NCBI GenBank assembly: GCA_019426215.1
Contig: WHWC01000104.1
Coordinates: 142,062 to 206,061 of the forward strand
Length of the DNA: 64,000 bases
Direction: 5' to 3'
Origin: Buddleja alternifolia
Lineage: Eukaryota; Streptophyta; Magnoliopsida; Lamiales; Scrophulariaceae
Of this stretch, positions 45,101 through 57,300 are shown piece after piece. The notes beneath the pieces were generated by a model. That model ran no database searches. It was not told the DNA's origin and saw only the letters and a program-made list of their open reading frames with translations. The position numbers and the translations under genes are program-made. Every line of letters begins with the position of its first letter. The first letter of the stretch is position 1.

Positions 45101-45230
45101 ACTTAGCGCCTTGGTTCTTACCATCCCCTGCAAATCATTGCAAAGGTGAGTATCGCACCCAGTGTCAAGTATCCAAGAAGCAGTCTTAACAGTATTGTTC
45201 ATTTCAACAAAGAACATACCTTGAGCCTTT
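42180..45230 (-). pseudogene. Copia D pol
   Basis: On the minus strand: protease WILDTGCDTHLC near 45165; zinc finger WHAGLGHFS ... CESCLKGK; integrase first Asp in NIDVCGPL and second in TLRSDR (near 44450), with the surrounding integrase broken. Then APSKSVSKVPYEMWYGKTP; RT with KACLVMKRFTQRQVIDYEET and KTAFLNDEIEEEIYM; the active site YVDD kept near 43165; RNase H with SQSISGFIFLLNGGVVSW and ADSTTEAEYI. At least six frame breaks or stops. Domain order and motifs are clear, function is gone. Confidence 0.82.
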
Positions 45231-45239
45231 GGTGGCTCC

Positions 45240-45980
45240 TTACAGTCCTGACTTGGCTTTCTTAATTTTCTTTGCCTTCTTCACACCATCATTTCCATTA
45301 AGCTCCTTGGTCTTGTTCTTGTTGTTCTTCTTCTTATTTCCTTTCTTAGATTTAGATGAAGAACTCACAAGTAGCATAGGCGTTTCTTTCTTGATGATGG
45401 TCTCAGCAGTTATTAACATGTTCAACAACTCATTGAGTGAGGCATTCAAGTTGTTCATGTTAAAATTGATGACAAATTGGTCATAGGACCTAGGAAGATA
45501 TTGTGGCACTCGATCGACACATAGGTATTGTTCGAGCATCATGTCCAAGTCACTCAACTTATTGATCAGACATATCATCTTGAGGACGTGATCCCCGACG
45601 GATGACCCTTCGGTCATCTACACTCCAAACAACTCATTGGAGATAGCATATGTTTCCTTCCTAGTCCTAATTCTATACAGCTCTTCTAGGTGATTGACAA
45701 TATCCTTTACGAGTGTCATCTTTTTATGTTTCTTTTGTAATTCGTTAGACATTGAAATCCTAATGAGACATCGCACTTGAATATTGTCATCAGCCCATAG
45801 CTTAGCGCACTCCCTATCTTCATCATTGCTCTTAGGAGTTATTCCCGGTTGTTCAGTCGTCAGGATATACTCTCTCTTATCAGATTGAAAGACAATTTCC
45901 ATGTTTCTTAACCAGTCAGCATAATTAGGCCCGATTAACTTGTTGGTTTCAAGAATAGCATATAGTGGATTCTTAGCCAT
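45240..45980 (-). pseudogene. Copia D gag with one nonsense codon
   Basis: Starts MAKNPLYAILETNKLIGPNY at 45980 and runs in one frame to 45240. A single TAG at 45618-45620 lies where related gags have Gln (VQMTEG), consistent with a C-to-T change. Capsid-type region (DWLRNMEIVF, LYRIRTRKETYAISNELF, LPRSYDQFVINFNMNN), then a Lys/Asn-rich basic tail. The zinc knuckle normally found before protease is absent; a deletion joins the basic tail nearly directly to protease. Confidence 0.75.
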
Positions 45981-48512
45981 TTTAAATAATGATCTACAAA
46001 GGTTTCAGCAAGGCAGATATATAAGCATTCATTCTAAATAAAGTCCTTATACAATTTAGTCTTTAATTGTATAAGGCTCCCACTATTTTTCCAAATTCCA
46101 CCACCCTCTGGATAGAATTTGAGGAAAAATTAATTTGCCTTAGTGGGCTTGAGATCTATCTAAATTAATCAAGTCACCCCAATTATATGAGTGTGATTGA
46201 TCCATTTAGATAGTAGTCTCGCCCAGCCTTCCACCTCGCTGGATGGTTCTCAAGCTCGCTTTACCTCGTCTTTCACATATGGCCTAATTATATAGGTGTC
46301 CAATATGCTACCTCTACGTTAGGCCTATCCCATCAAATACTCCATGGTCAATCCTCTCAATTTATTGCCCCAATTATATCAGTGCAAAATGAGTGATTAG
46401 TTCCACAGAGCATCTCTATGCTTAGTGACAATCACAGTCTATCTCGACTAAGCTAATATCCAATTATATGAGTGATTCACTTAGCCTCAACAGCGTTTCA
46501 CATGTTGCCACTTATGATAGAAGGCATTGAAGAGAAATCCAATTTCAATTCCATATAGGCCTTATATTTTATCGGGAGGGCATTACATAATATAGGTCTC
46601 ACCAGATTAAATTTATCTTGTTTAGTTTTCTATCCTATACATGCATTCCAAACACATCACATATATATATAGACAGAAAAATAAACCATCCACAAAGCGG
46701 TAAATTTGACTGCCAATGAGCCCAAGCCGACTAGTAAGCTCGGCTTGATAATTTTTAAGCCGAGCCCAAGCCCACTATAGAGCGTGAGTGGGAATAGTCT
46801 CAGCTTGAATTAGGCATGGCTCGTAAAATATATATATATACATATATATGTTAAATATATATCATATACAAAGATAAAATATAATATTGATATTTAAATA
46901 TTTCTAAATTGCATCCAAAATAGCAACACTTTAAATTAGGGAAACGAATTCTTAAAATCATCATTTAACTCAAATTTGCTTAAGATAAAACACTATGTTT
47001 AAGTAAAAAATTTCACGTAACAGACCGCATCAAATACAAACATAAGATAATTCACATAAATTGACATTGGAGGGATGCAAAATCTTCAAGAATTTGTGTT
47101 TCATTTATTTTTCCTCACAATTTACGACACAAGCTATTTTCTGTAAGTAAGTATTTCATATATATAGTTATAATGTTTTTAATCTAAAATAATATGAGAA
47201 ACATATATTTCAATATATATTTTTAATTTATTTTGTGTGAAGATTGGTAAGTTAAATGAGAATTTTCAAGATATATATTAGTTATGATTTGTCATTAGAG
47301 CACGGATGATGTTAATTTTTTGATGTTTTTTGAGATTATTTTTTAATTTCTATATTAGAACTTTTTTACTTATAGTTTTTAAGAAGAGAATAAATTCGGG
47401 CCGGCTCGGGTTCGGCTCGAAGCTCGTATTAATTTTCAAGTTGAGCTAGAGCTTTGAAAAAAAAAGCTCGTACAAATTCAAGTCTTTGTGATGAAAGCTC
47501 GTATAATATCAAGTCGAGCGTGAGCTTGACCAGACTCGGCTCGCTCAGCTTGATTGATAGGCCTAGCAGTAAATTAGGATGAGCCACCTCGAGCCCTAAC
47601 CTAATCAACCCACTGAGGCAAAGTGGGCTGGACTTCTAGGAAATAAAAAATAACCTAGCTATTACAATGGATCGCCACTACATACAAGTCTTCAATTTGG
47701 CCTTCATCTTCATGATTACATAGACTATAACTAAATACAAACTACTAATCTAAAGATAGAAAAATAAAAACCAAACCAGCTATTTTTACAACTCCTGTAA
47801 ATTACATACATCGAAAACCAAAGACTAGACTAGGCTCGTGGTTCATCCAATTACATAAAATCATACCAAGCCACATAATATGCGATATCCAAAATTTACC
47901 TACCTCTAGTTCAAAATAAATTGTAATTTATTTGGGATAATTTGGATTTTTCACAAAAGTTATTTTCTAAGGAAAAATAATAATTTCCAAAATTATAAAT
48001 TTCCAAAAAATAATTTTAATTTTCAAAAATCTAATTTTTTTTAGAAATAATTAAAATTTTAATTTTCACAAAAAATCAGGTCGGGTTTGGGTGACTCGAC
48101 TCGGGGGCAACACCCAGCCCGGGTGGTGCACGGCGTGCGCCCAGCACGTGTTATTTCTGGCCTCGCTTCCCGACGTTAATTCGGGCCAGGCAGTGAGGTC
48201 TCGGGATAAGTCCCACCTCGGGCCGGGTTGTCTTACGGCGTTCGGGTCGTTGGCTCGTTCATCCTACAACTTCCCACCACCGGCGTTTCTTAAATCCAAA
48301 AACTTCACCACCAACCCAAATTCACCCAAATTTATGTTTTTCGCGAAACCAAATTCGTCATAAAATTTCCAAAATTTTAATACGATTAAATCTCAACAGA
48401 AATTCAATTCATAATAAACTTAAGGCATCTTGATTAACATGCTTCCAATTTATTCATACGAAAAATAGATAAAGCATATAAATCACACAGATTAGTTCAA
48501 TTAAACTAAGCA
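45981..48512 (-). other. Copia D 5' leader
   Basis: 2.5 kb without a convincing ORF. It contains the hAT-like element (46708-47568), repeated CCAATTATA(T)GAGTG motifs (about 46180-46480) and an unusually GC-rich block at about 48075-48290 rich in CTCGGG/CCCGGG. Reading frames in the GC-rich block lack protein character. Confidence 0.6.
46708..47568. mobile_element. hAT-like non-autonomous element, 861 bp
   Basis: Flanked by GTAAATTT (46700-46707) and GTAAATTA (47569-47576), a 7/8-bp match. Ends GACTGCCAATGAGCC and GATAGGCCTAGCA. Both subterminal regions are full of inverted CTCGGCT/AGCCGAG and GCTCG motifs, typical of a common plant hAT group. No transposase. Confidence 0.6.
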
Positions 48513-48526
48513 GACTCTGATACCCC
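48513..48526 (-). promoter_or_regulatory. Primer binding site of copia D
   Basis: The minus strand reads GGGGTATCAGAGTC next to the LTR. It matches the initiator tRNA-Met PBS except the first and last bases. Confidence 0.75.
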
Positions 48527-49218
48527 TGTTGGGCTGGGTAATCCCCGGGGTAGGTTAGCATAGCGGAATATTAAAAAATTTAAAATCCTACCCCGAAATA
48601 GAATTAGTGGCCAGTTTAATCAAACTAATATAAACGAGAAAAACTAACTATGCGAAATACCTTTCGCATCTTTTGTACAAGTTTCTGATCTTGCAACCCG
48701 AACAAAAATTTTGTCCCCTCGAATCCTTGAAAAAACGTCTGCCCCTTTTGAATTTCGAGCTCCGATTTTCGTTCCTTGTATCTTCAAGCGATCCAATTGT
48801 CCCGCCTCTAAGATGTATTCACACCTCCGTATAGTTTCCAATAAATATATATATATGGTGCTAGCCTATATATTTATCTTAGCTTCAATCTAAACTTATT
48901 ATATGAAGGTAGGAATATATATTGTAAAAGATTAACCTCAACACATGAGCAAAACCTTGTCTAAAATAACGGGTAGGGGGCGGCTACTTTAGGAGAAAAT
49001 AGAAGGCAAAATTTTCTCCTTTTATTTCTTGTTTTGGACGAAAATTCACTAGGTGTGAAAGTGTGTGTGTGTGTGTGTTTTTCTTAACACATATATTTAT
49101 AGAGAGACTCCTAAGTTTAGCTTACTTGGAAGTCAAGATGAAATCAAATCTCCAAGATTTGACTTTCATCTATCCTAAGTAAACTCAATTAAGGAGTTTT
49201 CTTAAAACAAGTAACTTA
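48527..49218 (-). repeat. Right (5') LTR of copia D, part 1
   Basis: Matches 39934-40635. Begins TGTTGGGCTGGG. A minus-strand TATA box lies at 49094-49101. Interrupted at TTA 49216-49218 by the Harbinger-like element. Confidence 0.85.
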
Positions 49219-51442
49219 GGCTCCGTATGGTTGTGTTTTCAAAAATGAATTCTGAGATTTTTTTGGGGAATGTGCATTACAGAAATTCGTGTGAAAATGT
49301 TGACTTTATTTGTTTGTTTGGATGTATTTTTAGAATTTGATTAAAAGTAGTATAGATGTGATATAAAGTTGATTTTTATTAGGATTTGATATATGAAATG
49401 ATTTGAGTTGGTTATGAATGTGATGATGATGGGGGAAAAGATATTAAAATAATATTTTTTTGAATAATGTTATGAGTTGGTAATAAAATAATATGTATAT
49501 ATATATACACATAATATAATATATATATTATAGAAATAGAATGAAAAAAAAAGGCCGCCAACAGTGGGCGGGTTGGGGTGGGGGGGACGGGTATGGGGTT
49601 GGGATGGTGGGGTCCTTCATTTTTAGTTTTTTTTGGTCACCTTTTTCATTTCTTTTTTAGCTTTATATTTTTATCCTTTTCCATTTCGTGTTTTCTTTTC
49701 AATTTTATATTTTAAAAGTTTAAAAAAATTGAATTTTGCGCGTCTATATTTATAATAGTTAGTGTAATTATACGGTTTACATTGGGCAAATATAAAAATA
49801 GGATGTGGTCCGTATATACAATATTTTATGAAATGTGTAAATATGATTGGAGTATAAGTAGTTCTATATTTCTTTTTCCATTTACATATAATATTTTATT
49901 TCCAATTTGATTGAGGCAAATTTATTTCTATCTTCTTATAATTAGATACTATGATGTTACATAAAATATTTGCTCGGGCTCGAGCAGAGAAATTTGGCGA
50001 GACTCGGCTCGTGGGCAACCCTATTAAATACCACGTTAGTACCAAAATGAAATAATCGAGATTCAGTCGGTATTTATTTGAATATTGAGAAGCTAAAAAA
50101 GTATAATTTAAAATCCAATAAATAACAAACGAAATTATTAAAATAAAATTATAAATCACACAATATTATACATACTTTTGGTAAAAGCATGACCAATAAA
50201 ATTAAATGAGTTTTCTACATTTATTCATATGATACATGTATAATGCGAGTTTTTATTAATAATTTGTTAACGATTTTCTTAATCAGTTTGCAATACATGC
50301 AGTTTGAAATTTTACAAGCTAAACTACAAGTAGATTATGATCATTAGGTCTAATATAAGGCCCTCATCTAGATACAAAATGAACCAAATCTCAAACCACA
50401 AAAGTAATTAATTAAAAAGCTAATATAGTGGCTGCGAAAATGTCAAAAAGAAAAGGGCCCCTATGCTTGCTATTGGCTTAAGATTCAATTAAGAAATGGG
50501 CCAAAAATTAAGATGCAAGAGTAATCTCTTATTAAAGTATAATAGTGTTATAAATAATAATAATATGAGTTATTGAAGTAATCGAGATCATTAGATTCTA
50601 AAGTTTAATTAACCCTTAAAAAGATGACATTCTATAATTTCACCCTCATAGTTCATAACTATTAATGAACTCATAAAACCCGTTTCAAAATTTAACTTAA
50701 AGATTGTGTAATCGTCTCCTTCTTGTTATTATATAATCTCCTCACCTATTACATAATACATACACAAAATTTGTCTGCTAATAAGTTAGGGGGTCTGGAT
50801 GTAATTTTGCCTAATAAAAATTTAAAAAGCTCATACAAAAACAAAATAAAACACTGTTGACTGTACAAATGGCGGTACAGCAGTAAAACAAATGGTGGGG
50901 ACATGCTTGAAAGGCTCAAACACACTATTCTATTCTATACAAACGTTATTTGCATAATACAAAAAATTGTATAATTAGAACAAGAATTTTGAAATTGCAG
51001 TGGTGATAATAACAACACGCAATTTATTGCTTCAGTAAGAAAGGAACAAGATAGGTGGTTAAGAAAATAGAATATATACGAATAGATGAATCAAATTCAA
51101 AATATATACAACCATCAATAAATGTGAATAGTGGATTATATATTATACAAATTATATATTATTAAATATTATTTAATAATAATAATTGGAATATTGGAAA
51201 ATTGAATAAGTATTTTTATTATATAAAATATGAAAAGTAAGAGAATAAGTTGGATAGTGGGATAATGTAATTAATGATGTAAATAGATTGAAATAATGAA
51301 ATGATTGGTTATTGTATAGGGGAATATGCTGTGTATTTAAAATTTGATCATTTTCTGTTAAATTTGGCTTGGACTGTGTATTTTCATTTTTTGGTGATCC
51401 GGAAAATGAAAATGTTTCTAAAATTCACAACCATACATAGCC
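49219..51442. mobile_element. PIF/Harbinger-like non-autonomous element, 2.2 kb
   Basis: Ends are inverted: GGCTCCGTATGGTTGTG on the left, and the right end reads GGCTATGTATGGTTGTG on the opposite strand. TTA is duplicated at 49216-49218 and 51443-51445. The uninterrupted sister LTR (about 40620) gives the empty site with a single TTA. TIR and TTA duplication suit PIF/Harbinger. The interior is AT-rich with a G-rich block near 49567-49610 and a fragment resembling the CTCGGGCTCGAG repeat near 49972-50025. No transposase found. Confidence 0.78.
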
Positions 51443-52097
51443 TTAGTCACCAAGGTAACTTATTCATTTTCTCTCTCTTAAATATTTTCTTGATTCGAAC
51501 TTGATCAAAACTTTGAGAGTAATTAAATCCCCTCCCCTTATTTCTTCCGCCATACATGCCCCTCTCTTCCTTAGTGGCCAAAATGTTTATCTTACTTGAT
51601 TTAATATTTGACTCATAATTTAATTAAATAGTCCAACTATTTAATTAAATATTACCCAATTATTTAATTAAATAGTCCAACTATATAATTAAAGTCCAAC
51701 CTTAATTATTATTACCCAATTATTTTATTAATTTTATTTAATTTTCGACCGAGTCTACGAATTAAATAAAACCCTTGGACTCTACTAAGTCCATTAATTA
51801 ATTAATCTTCCTTGATTTATTAAATAGTCTAATTAATTGATTTTCCACTAATTAATTAATATTTCATTTTAGGTAAGTACTAGACTTTCCTAATTTCACT
51901 TCAACTTCGAAAGTTGATTAATCATATCTTATAATCAAGAACCTTAGGAGTAAGTGTATGACCCTTTATGCTCGTCCATGTGCTAGTAGTAAGTATATTT
52001 TCTAAAAGTTTCATTGTACCTTTCTTTATTTAGAAATTACTAGATTAAATCTTCCTTGATTTAATCCGACCATGTTTTATTCACCATAATATCATGA
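51443..52097 (-). repeat. Right LTR of copia D, part 2, truncated
   Basis: Matches 40630-41239 and stops abruptly after CACCATAATATCATG. The next 275 bp (52098-52372) match nothing I recognise. Confidence 0.8.
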
Positions 52098-52389
52098 TGC
52101 CAGACTGACCTTGATGGACCAAAGACTTAAAACGCCTGACCTCGATAGGCCTTTAACAGGCCGGCCCTTTTAAAGTCCTATTTACACCTTTATATACACG
52201 CCAACAAGTATTAGCCCCATTATTTAGCACATATTTTCATCGGAGTTAAAAATTTATGGCATTTTTTGCGGTCAAATCAGATATTTTTGCTAAATAATAG
52301 TCATGACTCATGAATGTGCCATTTTTTTAATTAAAACTATATACACACAATTTACGTAATCAAATATGCAAATATAATTTGAGGTTCAT

Positions 52390-52568
52390 TTCTTTTTTTT
52401 TTTTTGGTTTCCCACGGGTTTCCCCAGATCACATTGGATATGGGACTAATCCCGCTTTGCGGTATTGAGTCTGCCGCTAGCTTGAAGGAATTTGTCACTG
52501 GGGGAGTTGAACACGCTCCCCACTCAGGAGTGTAGTGGTGGACAAGCCACTACGACAACCCTTCAGGT
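52390..52568 (-). mobile_element. tRNA-derived SINE, 179 bp, 17-bp TSD
   Basis: Flanked by TATAATTTGAGGTTCAT at 52373-52389 and 52569-52585. On the minus strand it begins ACCTGAAGGGTTGTCGTAGT (A-box-like TGTCGTAGTGG), has GTGTTCAACTCC (B-box-like, compare GGTTCGANTCC), and ends in an A tract (T tract at about 52391-52405 on +). Length, internal Pol III boxes, tail and TSD fit a plant SINE. Confidence 0.85.
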
Positions 52569-52667
52569 TATAATTTGAGGTTCATAATAGCTAGAAATAC
52601 CTTACAAAAGAATAATTTTAAGAAAGGATGGGTTGCTCAACATTTAACAAGCAAATACCTTTATTTC

Positions 52668-54357
52668 TGTTGGGAAATGAGTTTAAAATTAATCTCAAAT
52701 TCGTACTCAGTGTAATTAAAATAGAGACCTAGCTCTTATGCGCACATGCATGACATCACAAAAAATTAAAGCATACATACTATGGCTAAAGCAATTAATT
52801 AAACACTTTAATTAATAATTATTATTGCATATTTATAGCTAACAATTAAAAGACCACGTAATTAAATGCTTTAATTAAAACTAATAATTGCATAACTATA
52901 AAAAAAACAATAATAATTAAAAAATGAAGAAAACAAACCTTAATTAAAAAACGAAGAAAACAAACCTTACACCGAGGATTAGAACTCATCGGTAGAAATC
53001 ACCTCAACCGCAAATACTTCTTCTTCTTGAAAAACCTTGTTAAAATTCTATGTGGGATGAAAAGGAAAGAAAAAGAACCAAGTGGGTAAAAAGAAAAAAA
53101 GAAAACTGCTGGTGCCGGCTATAAGGCGCGTGCAACACACGCGTAGGCGCGAATGTGGCGCACGTGCCAACTGGCACCGCCTTTGCTGCTGTAAGTCACG
53201 CGCGCATGCAGTGCACGCGCCAGTACCTTTTTTTTAATTTCTTTTTACTTCTTTGTTTAATCAAGTGCTATTCAATTAAATCACTATTTAATTGAATATC
53301 TTTTTCCAAAGATGTTTCCCACATTAATTTTCATCTAAGTTCCAACTTATCCATCTAATGGATTCTTTAGTATTTATTCGTAAAGTTTCAATTTGAGACT
53401 TGCGAAGGGACCTTAGGGAAAATTAACTTTAGCTCCAAGTAGATTAAATAAAATTATCATCACATGATAATATTTAATACCACTTAACAATATTTAATTC
53501 TACTAAATAAATATTGTTGCAATCTAAAATTAACTTCAATTTATTCTTGAGTTCTCATTCTTTCGTAAAGAAATATTTCATTAACTCTTCTATAAAATAT
53601 CCGTGAAAAATAAAATTAATACTACTATCATTTTATTTTTTCACATCTTATCTTATAATACTCAATTTGCTTCTTATCAACTTTTCAAATGAAAAACTGT
53701 CTTTCATGTAATTTCAATGAAACTCACTTGAAATACTTTGTCCAAAGTTTTAGAAAAATTGAACAATGCAAATCCATTATAGAGGATATATCTTATCTCT
53801 CATGAAGAATATAGATTCCACATGAATATCTTTTCCAATCACATTTTTATGTCATTACCCAATGTATAAAGTATATTGGCCACCGAAGACCTCAATTCTG
53901 AATACATTAAAGCAATGTACACTAGATGCATTAGTCCATGACAATCATAGGATTAAGAGTTATTGTTCCAAATTATTTATTTTCGATAGTAGTCAAAATA
54001 AATAATTTGATTGGTCTGGTTCAGTGTTTCAATCTTATTGATTTACACGAATATACTATATATGGAATCCCTATTTCAATGATTAAGACAAATCATCAAA
54101 TATAGCATATTGAAGTCTTTAGCAGATAAGACGTCCATTCTTATCACCTACTACTACTACAACCCATTTATAATAACATATGATATACGTTATCCAAGTC
54201 GTTCATGGAATATTACTTCCATTTGGATTCTCATATGTAATTATGGAATATGCCTATCTCATAGGACATATTAATAATACTCATAACTTATAATATACAA
54301 TTTGTTTATTCATAATAAATACGTTAAATAATTGGATTTTAGGTCACATCCCTAACA
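52668..54357 (-). repeat. Left (3') LTR of copia C, 1690 bp
   Basis: TGTTGGGAAATG to ATCCCTAACA, followed by the PPT (CTCCCACTTGCCC on +). Compared with the right LTR it lacks about 250 bp (counterpart of about 59472-59728), which includes the TATA box. A GC-rich GCGCG block lies at about 53105-53222. Confidence 0.88.
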
Positions 54358-57300
54358 ATCTCCCACTTGCCCTTAATACCAATTAGCAGTATATCCAGCA
54401 TACTCGTCCCATTTAGATAAACAAAACTCTTTTATGCCAATGCTTTTAGAAAAGTGATTTGCCAGATTATACATGGAAACTAACTCCGTTTCTACAATCG
54501 CATTGTAGTCTACATATTCTCTAATATGTGACACTTTTACTTATGACTACTAGAATACCTAGAATTAACTACATAACCAAATACCACATCGGTATGTGAT
54601 TCGTATTAGTCCAATTCTAATAACATCTAGTTCATAAAAATTTCTTTAAGTAAATAAGCTATTTTAGCAACTTCATAAGTCGTCACTTATTTAGCTTGTG
54701 TGGTTGAAATGAATAATTCATAATTATTTACATTTCTCCAACAAATAATTCCTTACAAAAAAGGGTAAATACATATGTCGGTGGATTGATCTGAATCACT
54801 ATTTAAATAAATACATGATCTTGTGTAACTAATTGGTTCCAACTCTTCACTGAGATAGATCATCATATAATATATAGTCCTTCTCAAGTACTATAATATA
54901 TGATTTACTCCTACCCAGTGCGGTTTAAGATTTAATTGATAAATGTTGACCTTTATTACTGCATAACAGATATTTGACCTTTGTATAACACTCAAACCAC
55001 ATAAGACAATCCACAACAAAAGCGTGCGGTACCTATCTCATGTGTTCTTTCTTTTGAGAAAGATTACTTAAACAAAGATAAACCCTTCTTGAAATCCATC
55101 ACATTATACTTCATAATTATCCTATACATGCAGAATGTGATTACTTTAGCACTTTGTTCTTTTCAGAACATTGCTAACTTGACCTAGGTCATCTATATCA
55201 ATCTAATTAAGACAACCAAAACTTGGCAACAGATGAAATTTATATCATTCATAATGATTAGGATATTGTCCATATATTGTACTAAGAACATTATAACTCT
55301 CAGGATGTCTCTTATACACACTTAGTACATCCGGCATTTTTCAAAGTCAAAATTTGATAGCTTGTAATTTTGATGTTCTATGATATAGATGTTTATCTAA
55401 GTTCATAAATGGACTCTTTCAGTTTGCATATCCTATGCACCGTGACTTTTCAACTAAAAGTTCATCAAGTTGTAACATATAATATCTTTCTTGAAGGTGC
55501 CCATTCAAGAATATTGTCTTCATATCCATCTCTTAACTCATAATCATAATGAGTAACAATGGAAAACAGTATCATTCTAGATTGAAGCATGACTACTGGC
55601 TGAAAGGTTTTATCATATAAAACTTCACCAGTATCCTTGTTTTGAGGTTCTCTTACTTCCAATCCACTTCTTTCTTTCTCTTGTAGACTCATTTGCATCT
55701 CATGAGTTCAATACCTTTTGGCACGTCTACAAGTTATCAGACATATGTTACTTTGACTCATTGGCCAACATCTATATCTAGTAGAGCTACATTGTTGCTA
55801 AGAGTATCAGATTCATATTCAGGTTCCACCCCTAGGGTCTCCTGAAGATATCTGTCCTGTCAATGACAATACTCCCATTAGATTGTGGCTCACTCATGTA
55901 CATTAGATCCACAATCAATAATTATATTGGATACATCCTATGTCCCAGTTATGTTCTCAGTTATTCTAGGTTGTCAACATGTAGTATCTCATACTATCAT
56001 CCTCTTAAATACAAGTTCATTTTAACTCTTGTGGTTAATCAATAGTCTATCATCCAGATACTTAGCATTTGTTCTTTACAAAATACTCGTGATGATTGAA
56101 CTATAGTATTAACCACCCCTTGTTTATTTAGGACACTCTACAAACAAATATACCTTTGTCATTTATTTATCTTTGTCAAGATCCTTCCCTAACACATGTG
56201 CTTAAACTTAAAATCAGGCTTAACCCAATCAATGGTTCCACACGTGTCTCAGGAACGGACTTATAAACAAGTACAATAGGTTACAACTATTTGAGTGCAG
56301 ATCCCAAAAAGAACTTGGGAAGAGTCACATAACTAATCTTACCATTTTCTCTCATGTCCTATTTCTTGTTATCTGTAACACTATTTGACTAGAGTTATCC
56401 CGTACAATAAGTTGAGAACTTACCTCTTTTGCAATTAAGAAATCCAAGAACTCTTTAAACAAATATCCATCATTGTGATCATATCGAAATGAGTTCATAC
56501 GTTTATCTAATTAATTCTCGACAAGAGTCTTAATCAATTTGAAATCTTCAACATTTTAAGACTTATGTATCATATACATATACAAATGCATTGAGTAATC
56601 TTCTCACATGAAAAAAATCAAAATTTCTATTGACTTAAACATGAATTGATCCACAATCATCCGTGTGAACCAATTCAAGCAATATTAGCAGCACAATTGC
56701 TGGCCTCTTAGTCATTATATCATTCACAACATGATTCGCAGACCGGTAGACCCTTCTACATCCAATGAACATTTAAGTCCATGATAAATCAGTCTTTAGA
56801 TCATATCAGGATTAATATGACTTACTGCTAATCATACACTTTGTCAGTCATTAGAGATTATCTTTGTAATGGTAAGTCACATACTTGTATCTAGAATTAT
56901 GAATAGAGTGTTTAATAAAATCAAAAATAATATATTTCCTAGTTCCTTTACTAATAAACAATTTATTATGAATAGCTTTTATTCTTTTAAATATTAGTGA
57001 ACCAATCATTCACTATATTAACGAAAATTACGTTTCTACAAATAAAGGTACATAAAGACATTATACAAGATCAATTCTTTACTCTAAAGCACCAACCCTA
57101 CTTTTGCTAATTGACATACTCGTACCATCTTTCTTTAGTTCTCAACATCCATTTCTTCCATAGAGTCGTGCAACATATAATCTCATTTTTTATTTCATAA
57201 TGAATTATAAAATTCACAAAGAACAATGCATGGAAGTTTAGGATCATATCCTACTGGGTTTAACTGTCAAGCACTATACTAAGGAATTCTAGTTTATTCA

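Larger units (their letters stand above)
39934..52097 (-). mobile_element. Copia element D with two nested DNA transposons
   Basis: Left LTR 39934-42179. Right LTR begins at 48527 and is interrupted by a Harbinger-like element and truncated at about 52097. gag and pol lie on the minus strand. A PBS GGTATCAGAGTC lies next to the right LTR. The right LTR lacks the counterpart of about 41240-42179, so no TSD can be tested. Leader unusually long (2.5 kb), partly explained by an 861-bp hAT-like insertion. Confidence 0.85.

Noticed and set aside
48091..48363. 90-residue frame in a GC-rich block
   Set aside because: In the leader of copia D; composition-driven, no recognisable domain.
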